A stretch of 64,000 nt of DNA. It comes from Pedobacter sp. PLR (GTDB taxonomy: Bacteria; Bacteroidota; Bacteroidia; Sphingobacteriales; Sphingobacteriaceae). The stretch spans positions 62,001-126,000 of the forward strand of contig NZ_JAPIVQ010000009.1 in assembly GCF_026239675.1 (NCBI RefSeq), written 5' to 3'. Made by a program: the position numbers and the translations under genes. The notes beneath the pieces were generated by a model, which worked only from the letters and a program-made list of their open reading frames with translations, was not told the DNA's origin and ran no database searches. Shown one piece after another: positions 17,720-26,326 of this stretch; position 1 is the stretch's first letter, and every line of letters begins with the position of its first letter.

Positions 17720-18667
17720 TTAACTATCTAATTGATCTGAAATGGTATAAGGTGCAGCAGTTTTTATACGCTTGCCCTTATATCTTTCAAAATAATAATC
17801 CAGTCTACCCAGATTAATCCCTGCAAATCCCACCTGATTAATCGTCGTAATCTTTCCATCCAGATTCAATACATCTTCCGGCTGATCCATAAATGTATGG
17901 GTATGTCCGCCGATAATTAAATCTATATTTCTGGTGTTTTTAGCCAATAGCTGATCAGAATCTCTATCTGTATTATATTTATAACCTAAATGTGATAAGC
18001 AGATCACTAAATCGCATTTTAGCTCATTTTTAAGAAGACTAGCGGTCTGATTTGCTGTTTTCACCGGATCTAAAAACACGGTATCTCCGTAATTTCTATC
18101 CCCAACTAATCCTGCTAATTTAATTCCGATACCGAATACACCGATCTTTATGCCTTGTTTCTTAAAAACCTGATACGGCAAAGTCGATTTGTTTAATAAG
18201 GTATTAGAGAAATCATAATTGCTACATAAAACCGGGAAATTGGCATGCGGCAATTGCTTGTGAAATCCTTCAAGGCCATTGTCAAAATCATGGTTACCCA
18301 TCGTTGCAGCATCATAGTTCATTTCAGACATCAGTTTAATTTCCAGTTCTCCGCCATATTTATTGAAATATGGGGTACCCTGAAAAATATCGCCTGCATC
18401 AAAAAGCAAGACGTTGTTTTCTGATGCACGTATCGATTTAATCAATGCGGAACGTCTCGCGGTTCCTCCCAGGCCCTGATATTTTGAGCCATCCATAGGA
18501 AAAGGCTCTATCCTGCTATGCACATCATTGGTATGCAGAATGGTCAGTTTTACCAGATCTCCTGCGGCAATGGCATCAAAAGCGTTTAAATTTAATGCGG
18601 CAGCTGCTGCGGCAATCCCCCCTGTTTTAAGGAAGTTTCTACGGTTAATCTTTAGTAATTCTTCCAT
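17720..18667 (-). CDS. Metallophosphatase, 5'-nucleotidase catalytic domain (Tat-exported)
   Basis: 315 residues. The N terminus has a twin-arginine signal (NRRNFLKTGG, then an Ala-rich h-region), so it is probably folded before export. The calcineurin-like metallophosphoesterase motifs are present: LHTNDVHSR (about 44-52), FDAGDIFQGTP, MGNHDFDNG and GGHTHTF. This is the catalytic domain of UshA-type 5'-nucleotidases, which need two metal ions. The usual C-terminal substrate-binding domain is not in this protein; it is encoded by the next gene upstream (18645-19418), whose end overlaps this start by 23 bases. Together the two cover a normal 5'-nucleotidase. Confidence 0.92.
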   Translation of the reverse strand: MEELLKINRRNFLKTGGIAAAAAALNLNAFDAIAAGDLVKLTILHTNDVHSRIEPFPMDGSKYQGLGGTARRSALIKSIRASENNVLLFDAGDIFQGTPYFNKYGGELEIKLMSEMNYDAATMGNHDFDNGLEGFHKQLPHANFPVLCSNYDFSNTLLNKSTLPYQVFKKQGIKIGVFGIGIKLAGLVGDRNYGDTVFLDPVKTANQTASLLKNELKCDLVICLSHLGYKYNTDRDSDQLLAKNTRNIDLIIGGHTHTFMDQPEDVLNLDGKITTINQVGFAGINLGRLDYYFERYKGKRIKTAAPYTISDQLDS

Positions 18668-19418
18668 CTAATTTTGGATTTATGGTTTTACCAGCAGCCT
18701 GGTTTTCTCTAATATAAGTAATGAGTGCATCGCGCATTCTGATGCCCATAATTTTTTTCTCTATCGGGTTTTTGAAACTCTGGACATTGTCGCCGCCTTC
18801 CGCTACATAATCAGAAGTTAAGATTTTGTAGTTTTTAGTCGGGTCTAATGGTTTCCCGTTGATCATCACTTCGGTTGGTTTGTCGTTTACGATTTTCATC
18901 CTTAACCCGGCAACCGGTTGTCCGCCAGTTTTTGCGATGTATTCCAACAGATTTTGTACATCTGCCGGACTCAGCACGTAAACCATCATTTCATTCTCAA
19001 AAGGCATCACTTCAAAAATGTTCGACAACTTAATATCTCCTTTTGGGAGCGCAACGCGAATCCCACCATTGGTAGAAGGCATCGCGAAATCTATCGTCGG
19101 ATCATATTTTAGTGCTTCGTGGAACAAAGCATCAGAGAAGAAGTTTCTCAGCAGGTTTTCAGCAACAGGCTTATCGTCTTTTTTATCCAGCTTCTCCATT
19201 AACACATCAGCATGTCCGATTACCTCGTTCATCTCCTGATCCATCTTAATTTTATAAGGAAGATAGGTTTTAATCACCGCACTATCTACCGGCTGATTAC
19301 TGTTCATATTATAGTCCGTCCGGTTGCTTTTTACCAGCATATAATGTGAACTACAGGAAAGCATTAAGGGTATCGCACCTAAAATCAGGTATTTTTTGAC
19401 TGGATGAATGTGTTTCAT
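18645..19418 (-). CDS. 5'-nucleotidase C-terminal domain lipoprotein
   Basis: 257 residues from the ATG at 19418. An upstream in-frame start at 19436 would sit inside the promoter's -7 element, so 19418 is the start. The signal ends GAIPLMLSC, a lipobox, so it is a lipoprotein. The body is the substrate-binding domain of the 5'-nucleotidase family: FAMPSTNGGIRVALPKGDI, NIFEVMPFENEMMVYVLS, and later ILTSDYVAEGGDNV. It lacks metal-binding histidines and needs the catalytic domain in the next gene to act. The overlap of 23 bases suggests coupled, equimolar production. Confidence 0.9.
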   Translation of the reverse strand: MKHIHPVKKYLILGAIPLMLSCSSHYMLVKSNRTDYNMNSNQPVDSAVIKTYLPYKIKMDQEMNEVIGHADVLMEKLDKKDDKPVAENLLRNFFSDALFHEALKYDPTIDFAMPSTNGGIRVALPKGDIKLSNIFEVMPFENEMMVYVLSPADVQNLLEYIAKTGGQPVAGLRMKIVNDKPTEVMINGKPLDPTKNYKILTSDYVAEGGDNVQSFKNPIEKKIMGIRMRDALITYIRENQAAGKTINPKLDGRITKD

Positions 19419-19433
19419 ATTGATTTGAAAGTA

Positions 19434-19462
19434 CAAAGGTAAAATAAAAAAACACTTACAAA
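19434..19462 (-). promoter_or_regulatory. Bacteroidota-type promoter of the split 5'-nucleotidase operon
   Basis: On the minus strand TTTG (19462-19459) and TACCTTTG (19441-19434) are 17 bases apart, a good -33/-7 pair. The predicted transcript starts a few bases before the ATG at 19418, so the leader is very short. It excludes the upstream start at 19436. Confidence 0.65.
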
Positions 19463-19492
19463 TGTTCCTGATTTTTCGCTTCTTTGTGAAAT

Positions 19493-20053
19493 ATGATACG
19501 CTTTACCTCTGTTTTATTTTCGGCCAGCCTTCTCCTCATACTTGCGATATTAAAGCCTGAAGCCGCTTTCAGTCAGGAGAACCAATTGAACAGAATAAAG
19601 CTAGACTGGAGCTCTTACACTCATTTGAAAGACTCAAAACGGCCGTATATTGCCTATACCGCACATCAAACTACACATAGATATCGGGCAACTCAGAAAG
19701 GAAACCAGCTTTCGTTGAAATTCATGGTGGGCGTCTCCCTCGACAGGAAGCAGTCTATTGTTGACCTCAGTAGATTATCCGCCCTCGATGAGCAGGCTAA
19801 AAAATCCTTACTCAATCATGAGCAAGGACATTCAGATCTGGCCGTGATCTACGGCAGGATTCTTTATAAGAATTTATCTAAAGGTGTGTACAGCATCAAA
19901 AACTACCAGCAGGAAGTCAAAAAGATCTATGAGACCACCATGAAAGCGCTGGAGAAAATCCACTTCAGATATGATCTGGAAACTGCACATGGCGAAGAAC
20001 AGGAATTACAGGATAAATGGGATTTGTATTTTAAGAACGAGTTAAAAGGGTAA
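19493..20053 (+). CDS. DUF922 family putative secreted metalloprotease
   Basis: 186 residues. A signal peptide (SVLFSASLLLILAILKPEAAFSQ) precedes a domain with HEQGH at 109-113, a HExxH zinc motif as in gluzincins, within LLNHEQGHSDLAVIYGR. DUF922 is a family of predicted Zn-dependent proteases with unknown substrate. The C-terminal 60 residues are helical and charged, with no second domain. It stands alone, divergent from the nucleotidase operon. The protease role is inferred from the motif; no known substrate. Confidence 0.8.
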   Translation: MIRFTSVLFSASLLLILAILKPEAAFSQENQLNRIKLDWSSYTHLKDSKRPYIAYTAHQTTHRYRATQKGNQLSLKFMVGVSLDRKQSIVDLSRLSALDEQAKKSLLNHEQGHSDLAVIYGRILYKNLSKGVYSIKNYQQEVKKIYETTMKALEKIHFRYDLETAHGEEQELQDKWDLYFKNELKG

Positions 20054-20187
20054 CATTTTGATGAAATAACGGGTTTATAATCCGGTGATAACCGCCAAAA
20101 CTTGTTAGAATCGTAATAATTCGGTATTCTTGAGGCTACACAACACAAAAGAAACCAAATCATTTCATCCAACCGAAACCATTTTAA

Positions 20188-21270
20188 ATGAACGCTAAAA
20201 CGTTAAGTCCAGATTTATTAAAAACCAAAGAACACTTTCACCTCCTCGATGGCTTACGGGGAGTAGCCGCAGTAGCCATTGTCATTTTCCATTTCATGGA
20301 AGTGGTGTTTGTCCCTGCAAAGAATTTCATCGGTCATGGCTTCCTGGCCGTCGACTTTTTCTTTTGCTTATCCGGATTTGTCATCGGCTACGCTTATGAC
20401 GACAGGATCGGTAAAATGGGCATTTTACCCTTTTTAAAAACACGACTGATCAGATTACACCCTTTAGTGATCATGGGATCGGTATTGGGCCTGCTGGCAT
20501 TTCTCTTTGACCCTTTTAATCTACATGCAGAATTGTATAGTGCAGGCAGAATGACGCTCCTATTTTTAAGCTCTGTTTTCCTGATTCCTTATCCGGTAGT
20601 ATCAGAAAGGTATTTTAATTTATTCAGCCTCAATGCGCCTGCCTGGTCCCTATTTTGGGAATATGTAGCCAACTTTATTTACGCATTAGCCTTATATAAA
20701 GCGACACGCAACGTGTTATTGATCTTAACAATTCTGGCAGCAGCAGCCATTTGCTATATCGGTTATACAAGCGGAAACCTGCTTGGCGGCTGGAGTGGAG
20801 AGACCTTCTGGCATGGTGCTGTCCGTATCTCCTACTCGTTTTTAGCAGGATTACTGATCTTCCGTTCTAAATGGATCATCAAATCAAACCTTGGTTTTGT
20901 AGGGTTAAGCGTATTACTTATACTAGCTTTCATGATGCCGGATAGCAAATGGAACTGGATCACTGAACCATTTGTAGTATTGATTTATTTCCCTCTATTG
21001 ATCTGTTTGGGCGCTGGAGCTAAACTACAGGAAGGCCTAAAAAAACTATGCATTTTCTCCGGAAACATTTCCTATCCGCTGTACATGACACATTATATGG
21101 TACTATGGATTTTTGCTGGCTATTACTTCGCTCATAAACCAGATACCACCCAATTGTTTTTTATCATTACGATAGGCACCGCTTTACTAGTTGGTTTCGC
21201 ATATATCGTGATGAAGGTTTACGATATTCCTGTTAGAAGGTATTTAATGTCTAAACTGAAAAAAGCATAG
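20188..21270 (+). CDS. Acyltransferase 3 family membrane protein (OafA/YrhL type)
   Basis: 360 residues with about ten membrane helices. The catalytic-type motif is present at the N terminus: LLDGLRGVAAVAIVIFHFMEV, with the H in FHF, then GHGFLAVDFFFCLSGFVIGYAYDDR and the R-rich LKTRLIRLHPLVI. The family transfers acyl groups, usually O-acetyl, onto sugars in lipopolysaccharide, capsule or peptidoglycan from the cytoplasmic side. There is no periplasmic SGNH domain. The acceptor is unknown. Single gene with a clear terminator behind it. Confidence 0.9.
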   Translation: MNAKTLSPDLLKTKEHFHLLDGLRGVAAVAIVIFHFMEVVFVPAKNFIGHGFLAVDFFFCLSGFVIGYAYDDRIGKMGILPFLKTRLIRLHPLVIMGSVLGLLAFLFDPFNLHAELYSAGRMTLLFLSSVFLIPYPVVSERYFNLFSLNAPAWSLFWEYVANFIYALALYKATRNVLLILTILAAAAICYIGYTSGNLLGGWSGETFWHGAVRISYSFLAGLLIFRSKWIIKSNLGFVGLSVLLILAFMMPDSKWNWITEPFVVLIYFPLLICLGAGAKLQEGLKKLCIFSGNISYPLYMTHYMVLWIFAGYYFAHKPDTTQLFFIITIGTALLVGFAYIVMKVYDIPVRRYLMSKLKKA

Positions 21271-21290
21271 TACCCTACTTTTGTTATACA

Positions 21291-21334
21291 AAAACGTCCT
21301 TAAATCCGGTATTTAGCGGAAGGACGTTTTTTTT
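21291..21334 (+). terminator. Intrinsic terminator of the acyltransferase gene
   Basis: AAAACGTCCTT (21291-21301) pairs with AAGGACGTTTT (21320-21330) and TTTTTTTT follows. It isolates the acyltransferase from the sigma factor gene behind it. Confidence 0.85.
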
Positions 21335-21383
21335 ATGACTGGTAAATCCCCCATATTTATAACTTAGCCAAAATTTCAACGCT

Positions 21384-21983
21384 ATGCCTGAACCAACTGA
21401 ACCACAGCACTGGCAATCTTTTAAAGCCGGAAATGCGGATGCTTTCGAGTACCTGTATCGCAGTTATGCTGCTGGTTTATACAACTATGGATCGAAATTC
21501 AGTAAAGACAAAGACCTGATTAAAGAGTGTATTCAGGATCTTTTTGTCGGCATCTGGACCAGAAGATCTACGCTTGGAAACCCTGATCACCTCAAAAACT
21601 ACCTTTATAAATCCTTTCGTCACTTACTTTTCAAAAAAGCTTTTCAGTTGCAGAACTTTGAGGTTTATGAAGAAGAAACCGATAATTACTCTTTTCAAGT
21701 CAGCTTAAACGTGGAGGAAGCCATTATTGATGGCGAACATCGCAGCAAGGTAACGGAACAGTTAAATCTGGCTATGTCCAAACTTACGGCCCGACAAAGG
21801 GAAGCGGTATTTCTAAGGTTTTATGAGCAGCTGAGTTATGAAGAAATCGCAGAAGTGATGGACATTTCAGTAAAAGCGAGCTATAAAATCATGGCCAGAG
21901 CCTTGGGATTCCTGAAAGAAAACCTGTCGAAAGACGATTTAATGCTACTCTCTTTACTGCTTCATTTGAAATTATTAAACTGA
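21384..21983 (+). CDS. ECF sigma-70 factor
   Basis: 199 residues. Region 2 is at about 20-90 (DAFEYLYRSYAAGLYNYG, then CIQDLFVGIWTRR) and region 4 at about 135-180 (LTARQREAVFLRFYEQLSYEEIAEVMDISVKASYKIMARAL). It directs RNA polymerase to a small set of promoters when released by the anti-sigma factor. The partner FecR gene (22075) and the STN-bearing barrel protein (23103) follow on the same strand, a standard Bacteroidota trans-envelope signalling trio. Confidence 0.93.
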   Translation: MPEPTEPQHWQSFKAGNADAFEYLYRSYAAGLYNYGSKFSKDKDLIKECIQDLFVGIWTRRSTLGNPDHLKNYLYKSFRHLLFKKAFQLQNFEVYEEETDNYSFQVSLNVEEAIIDGEHRSKVTEQLNLAMSKLTARQREAVFLRFYEQLSYEEIAEVMDISVKASYKIMARALGFLKENLSKDDLMLLSLLLHLKLLN

Positions 21984-22074
21984 TTACCAGATTGATAACT
22001 ATTATTTTAAATTTTTATTCATTCTGGTGGGGTAATATGCTTCATTCTCAGCTAATAGGATCAAAAGCAACAAT

Positions 22075-23094
22075 ATGAAGAAACAAATTAGCGCATACGA
22101 GACCTATACCTTAGCAGAGCTGATCAATGATCAGGACTTCCTGTTATGGGTCTTGCATCCTGATGAAAAGTCAGACCTCCATTGGCAAAATATCGAAAAT
22201 GACTATCCTCAGCTCAAAGACCCCATCCATCAGGCAAAAGCGATCGTTCTAACTATGCGTTTCGAAAAGGACGATTTAGAAAAAAAAGAACAGGATGAAA
22301 TCTGGAATACCATCCAGGCGAAAACGACATTACTTACAACACCAGTCCGCAAACTTTGGTATCGCTATGCTGCTGCGGCAGTATTAGCCGGAGCGTTATT
22401 GGGAATTGGTATCCTGTATCAGAATAACCAACCTATCGCCATCAAAACGCCTTATGGTCAATTGAAAACGATCACTTTACCCGATGGCTCTTTAGTGACC
22501 TTAAACGCAAATTCTAAGATAAAATATGATAAGGACTGGAATAAAAATGAGATCAGAGAAGTCTGGATCGAAGGTGAAGCCTTCTTAAAAGTGAAGCATT
22601 TACATACTTCCGGGAAAATAGCAGACCGCGAACGTTTTGTGGTACACACCGGTGATGTCAATGTAGAAGTATTGGGTACTTCCTTTAACGTGAACGACAG
22701 ACGCGGACGTACGGAAGTAGCCTTGTTGGAAGGTAAAATCAGCCTGGGCTTAAACGGCGCTACCGGCAAACCGCTGATCCTTTCTCCCGGAGATATTGCA
22801 GAATTTGACCATGGCAAACTGATTAAAAAACCGATTAATGTAGCGGAATATGCTTCCTGGAAAGATGGAAGGTTGTATTTCAAAGCTGTTCCTTTAGCTA
22901 AGATCTTCAATTATGTGGAAGATATTTATGGGTATAAAGTAGTGGTTGATGACCCGGAGATTCTAAAGAAAACTATCTCAGGATCATTGAGCACACAAAA
23001 CGAACAGGTTTTATTTAAGGCCCTCGGGATGACTTTAAACCTCAATATTACCCCAAATCAAGATACTAAGGAACTAATGATTACAACCAAATAA
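22075..23094 (+). CDS. FecR family anti-sigma factor
   Basis: 339 residues. The N-terminal cytoplasmic part (about 1-100) has the sigma-binding helix region, a single membrane helix follows (YAAAAVLAGALLGIGILY, about 102-120), then the periplasmic FecR domain with TPYGQLKTITLPDGSLVTLNANSKI and GEAFLKV, and a C-terminal secretin-like domain (FNYVEDIYGYKVVVDDPEI). It holds the sigma factor inactive until the cognate outer-membrane receptor signals. It is the second gene of the trio, 91 bases after the sigma gene and 8 bases before the receptor gene. Confidence 0.93.
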   Translation: MKKQISAYETYTLAELINDQDFLLWVLHPDEKSDLHWQNIENDYPQLKDPIHQAKAIVLTMRFEKDDLEKKEQDEIWNTIQAKTTLLTTPVRKLWYRYAAAAVLAGALLGIGILYQNNQPIAIKTPYGQLKTITLPDGSLVTLNANSKIKYDKDWNKNEIREVWIEGEAFLKVKHLHTSGKIADRERFVVHTGDVNVEVLGTSFNVNDRRGRTEVALLEGKISLGLNGATGKPLILSPGDIAEFDHGKLIKKPINVAEYASWKDGRLYFKAVPLAKIFNYVEDIYGYKVVVDDPEILKKTISGSLSTQNEQVLFKALGMTLNLNITPNQDTKELMITTK

Positions 23095-23102
23095 CGCAAA
23101 AA

Positions 23103-25925
23103 ATGAGCAACCTAAAAACCAGTCTGATCAGCTTAACCTGCGTCATGATGTTACATCAGTTCGCAACAGCAAGAGAATTCCAAACCACGGAGAAAGAGAT
23201 AATCACCAAATCCACCCCAAGACAGGCATCAATCCGAGCCACAGCAAAGCAATCACTAACTAAAACAAAAAAACAAGTCACACCCCAACGGATAACAAAA
23301 CAAGTCCCACCAGAAAAACAACTACTAACCAAAGTTCTGACCGAATTAGCGACGCAACATAAAATCAACTTCTTATATGAAGAAGTTAACCTGAAACAGA
23401 AAACAGTCAATTATAGCGTGGCTGATTACAAGGGTAAACCAATTTCTGAGGTGCTAAATAGTTTATTACTCCCCTTAAACCTATCCTGGTATAAGGTAGA
23501 TGCCCGGAACTATTCCATATTTATCACACCAAAAAAAGCAGAGGCTTCCGGTAAAGGCAAGGAATTCAGTACGAATCTTCCGGATTCCCTGAAAGTGGAA
23601 AAAGTAACCGGCTCCGTATTGGATGAGCAAGGCAAACCTTTAGAATATACTACCGTTACTTTATTGATGGCGCTGGATTCTGCTGTTGTGATCAATGCCT
23701 TGACAGATTTAACAGGGGTTTTTACTTTTCCTACAGTTAAAACGGGAACGTATAAAATCAAAGTATCTTCGATGGGGCACCAGGCCTATATTACTAAAGC
23801 CTTTCAAGTTGGTGGTGGTGCTCCAGCGGTTACCATAGCACCGATTGCGATGAAGGTTTCCGATAAAACTTTAAAAGAAGTACGGGTTACAGCGACTAAA
23901 CCCATCGTAGAAACTAAAAGTGACCGCTTTATTTTCAATGTAGAAAACAGTGCGATGGCGGTAGGTAATTCCCTGCAAGTGTTAAAATCTGCCCCTTTTG
24001 TACGGGTTTCTGCGGATAATGTACTAAGCCTGCAAGGCAAGAAAACCATGGTACTGATCGACAATAAGCCGGTTCCGGACGCCTCATTGGAGAATATCCT
24101 GCTCACCATGCCGGCCGGAAACATCCTTAAAGTGGAACTGATCACTCAGCCTTCCGCTAAATACGACGCTTCTTATGGGGCAGTAATCAACATCATTACC
24201 AAGAAAACCCAGGTGGAAGGGGTCACCGGAAACTTACGCCTGGATGGTTCTTCCGGGAATTATGCCACCGGTAGTGCCAATGCCGGAGCCACTTACAAAC
24301 GTAAAAACCTGACCATTTATGCCAATGCCGGTGTAAATAAAGGCGACAATTATTTCAGTATTGAATCGGAAAGGTTTCAGGACCCTACTGATCCCTCCTA
24401 TTATTTAACCAATAACTGGACCCGTTTATCTCACAATCTGATGTACACTTTCCAGACTAATATGGAGTTACAGCTGGACAAGAACCAAACTGTGGGGCTT
24501 TTTGTGGATGTCAGTGATGTGGAATTTAAAGGCCCATGGACCACGACCAACAGCTTTGGCCGAAAAAATGGTGGGATTGATTCTGTGCTGTTTACAGATG
24601 GTGCTTTTAATCAGAAAGGAAATTCTCAGACTTATAACCTGAATTACCATCTGCTTTCTGATTCCGGGAAGAATGAGCTGACTGTCCTCGGGACTTATAC
24701 CCCATGGCAACGAAATCTCCTGCAGTCCTTCCCTTCTGTAATGTACAATGGAGCCGGAGAAGTGATTAAAAATCCGCCCTTTTACCAGACACGGAACAGG
24801 GGAAATATTGATGTTTATATTGCCCAGCTAGACTATACCCATCAGTTTAAAAAGCAATGGTCAGTAGAAACCGGCCTCAAGCACCAACAAACCAACTCTA
24901 AAACATTGGTGGTTTATGAAGATTTTGAAAACGGAGAATTAGAGGTAGATCCTGCTTTTTCAAATGACAACAAATTGAAGGAATCAATCTCCGGGATGTA
25001 TGGGATTTTAACCAAAGACTGGGAAAAAGATAAGCTTCAAATGGGATTGAGAGCTGAAATATCCAGTGTGAATTTTGCTGGTAATTTTAAGCGGGATAAA
25101 GTTGATTTTTTCCCAACCTTGTTGTATCAGCATACGATCAATAAGGACCTGAATTTTTCCGGATCTTATAAGAGAATCATTAACAGGCCCCGCTATACGG
25201 AAATGGTTCCCTACTCGGTGTTTCTGAATCGGTACAACATTGAACAGGGAAACCCGGAACTGAAACCACAATTCGACAATGTCTATACCTTTACCGCAAA
25301 CATTAAGAAGTTAAATGTATCGGTTAGCTATACCGACACCAAAGGAATGATTGGCTTATTCCCCTCAAAGCAGGATTACAGCACAAAGATCACCTATTTC
25401 AAACGCCAGAATCTGAAGAGAGCATCCAACCTGGCGCTTAATGTATTCTTCCCTTACCGGATCAACGAATGGTGGGAAACCATGAATAGTGGCACACCTA
25501 TCGGGCGTAACAGTGCGGAAGGTATCGTACTGGAGACAAATCACAAGCTTGCCGCTTTCTACTCTGATTTTAGAACCGCTCATATTTTCAAAATCACGAA
25601 GGATTTGAAACTACAAATAGATGGTTATTACTGGACAAAATACACCCAGGATTTAGGCAGTTATCAGGGGAATAAAAACATTGATGCCTCCCTGTTATTA
25701 AATCTGTGGAAAGGAAACGGACAGTTTAGATTGGGCGGCAGCGAACTGGTCTTTAAAAGAAATGACTATTTGCTGGAACGTGACTATGGAACTTTTAAAT
25801 CAGCTGAACGCATTCGTACCGATAGCAGACGACTGCTGGTTGGCTTTACTTACAAGTTCGGAAAATCACGTATTGCGAAACCAGATTCAAAATTAGGTAA
25901 CGCAGAAGCCTTGAGAAGACTGTAA
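23103..25925 (+). CDS. Outer-membrane beta-barrel receptor with N-terminal STN domain
   Basis: 940 residues. A signal peptide is followed by a low-complexity stretch (about 22-70, rich in T, K, Q), then an STN/secretin domain (about 72-143, FLYEEVNLKQKTVNYSV and ISEVLNSLLLPLNL), a carboxypeptidase-regulatory-like domain (about 168-260, VTGSVLDEQGKPLEYTTVTL), a TonB plug (about 285-370, with VLKSAPFVRV and KTMVLIDNKPVPD) and a long beta barrel. The barrel is the OMP_b-brl_3 type, unlike classic SusC barrels. The STN domain should contact the FecR protein encoded just before it. There is no SusD partner. The ligand is unknown. The gene ends at a terminator. Confidence 0.92.
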   Translation: MSNLKTSLISLTCVMMLHQFATAREFQTTEKEIITKSTPRQASIRATAKQSLTKTKKQVTPQRITKQVPPEKQLLTKVLTELATQHKINFLYEEVNLKQKTVNYSVADYKGKPISEVLNSLLLPLNLSWYKVDARNYSIFITPKKAEASGKGKEFSTNLPDSLKVEKVTGSVLDEQGKPLEYTTVTLLMALDSAVVINALTDLTGVFTFPTVKTGTYKIKVSSMGHQAYITKAFQVGGGAPAVTIAPIAMKVSDKTLKEVRVTATKPIVETKSDRFIFNVENSAMAVGNSLQVLKSAPFVRVSADNVLSLQGKKTMVLIDNKPVPDASLENILLTMPAGNILKVELITQPSAKYDASYGAVINIITKKTQVEGVTGNLRLDGSSGNYATGSANAGATYKRKNLTIYANAGVNKGDNYFSIESERFQDPTDPSYYLTNNWTRLSHNLMYTFQTNMELQLDKNQTVGLFVDVSDVEFKGPWTTTNSFGRKNGGIDSVLFTDGAFNQKGNSQTYNLNYHLLSDSGKNELTVLGTYTPWQRNLLQSFPSVMYNGAGEVIKNPPFYQTRNRGNIDVYIAQLDYTHQFKKQWSVETGLKHQQTNSKTLVVYEDFENGELEVDPAFSNDNKLKESISGMYGILTKDWEKDKLQMGLRAEISSVNFAGNFKRDKVDFFPTLLYQHTINKDLNFSGSYKRIINRPRYTEMVPYSVFLNRYNIEQGNPELKPQFDNVYTFTANIKKLNVSVSYTDTKGMIGLFPSKQDYSTKITYFKRQNLKRASNLALNVFFPYRINEWWETMNSGTPIGRNSAEGIVLETNHKLAAFYSDFRTAHIFKITKDLKLQIDGYYWTKYTQDLGSYQGNKNIDASLLLNLWKGNGQFRLGGSELVFKRNDYLLERDYGTFKSAERIRTDSRRLLVGFTYKFGKSRIAKPDSKLGNAEALRRL

Positions 25926-25975
25926 AAACCAACAAAAAGGTTAAAAAAATCACCGGGACAACAATGCCCCTTTCT

Positions 25976-26008
25976 AAAGCCATCAGCGTAGTTCTGATGG
26001 CTTTTTTG
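25976..26008 (+). terminator. Intrinsic terminator of the sigma/FecR/receptor trio
   Basis: AAAGCCATCAG (25976-25986) and CTGATGGCTTT (25994-26004), seven-base loop, then a T-run. It is 50 bases past the receptor stop. Confidence 0.85.
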
Positions 26009-26326
26009 TTTTTCATAGCGATTATGGTTACCGCCATGATGATCATCGATCCTGAGCCTCCATTTTATCGGTGCCTGGCGTCATGCGAACAGTTTTTTGT
26101 GGTTGTTTATTTATTCTTGATATAAAATCTCTGTCCTTAATTATTCCCACAAAAAAAGAAAGATATGCTTTGCTTGAAACCAGCAAAACACAGCATATTC
26201 TACTTTGCTATTGATATTTTCCCAATAAGAGAACAACACCCTTGATTTACGATTAACAAAATCACTTTATCAATTACGAAAAGATTACTAATTATCAGAA
26301 ATTTACACAAACGTTTGCGCAGATAA
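26009..26326. other. Intergenic stretch, mostly A/T-rich and without a recognised gene
   Basis: About 318 bases between the terminator and the end of the serine hydrolase gene. The first part, read on the minus strand, encodes a short peptide starting MIIMAVTIIAMKNKKAIRTT next to the terminator hairpin, similar in style to an amino-acid biosynthesis leader, but no biosynthetic gene follows on that strand. The rest is A/T-rich, with no clear promoter or repeat seen. Confidence 0.4.

Noticed and set aside
25846..26046. A 66-residue open frame on the minus strand
   Set aside because: It overlaps the 3' end of the receptor gene and reads through the terminator hairpin. Only its first part is noted as leader-like; as a gene it is not credible.
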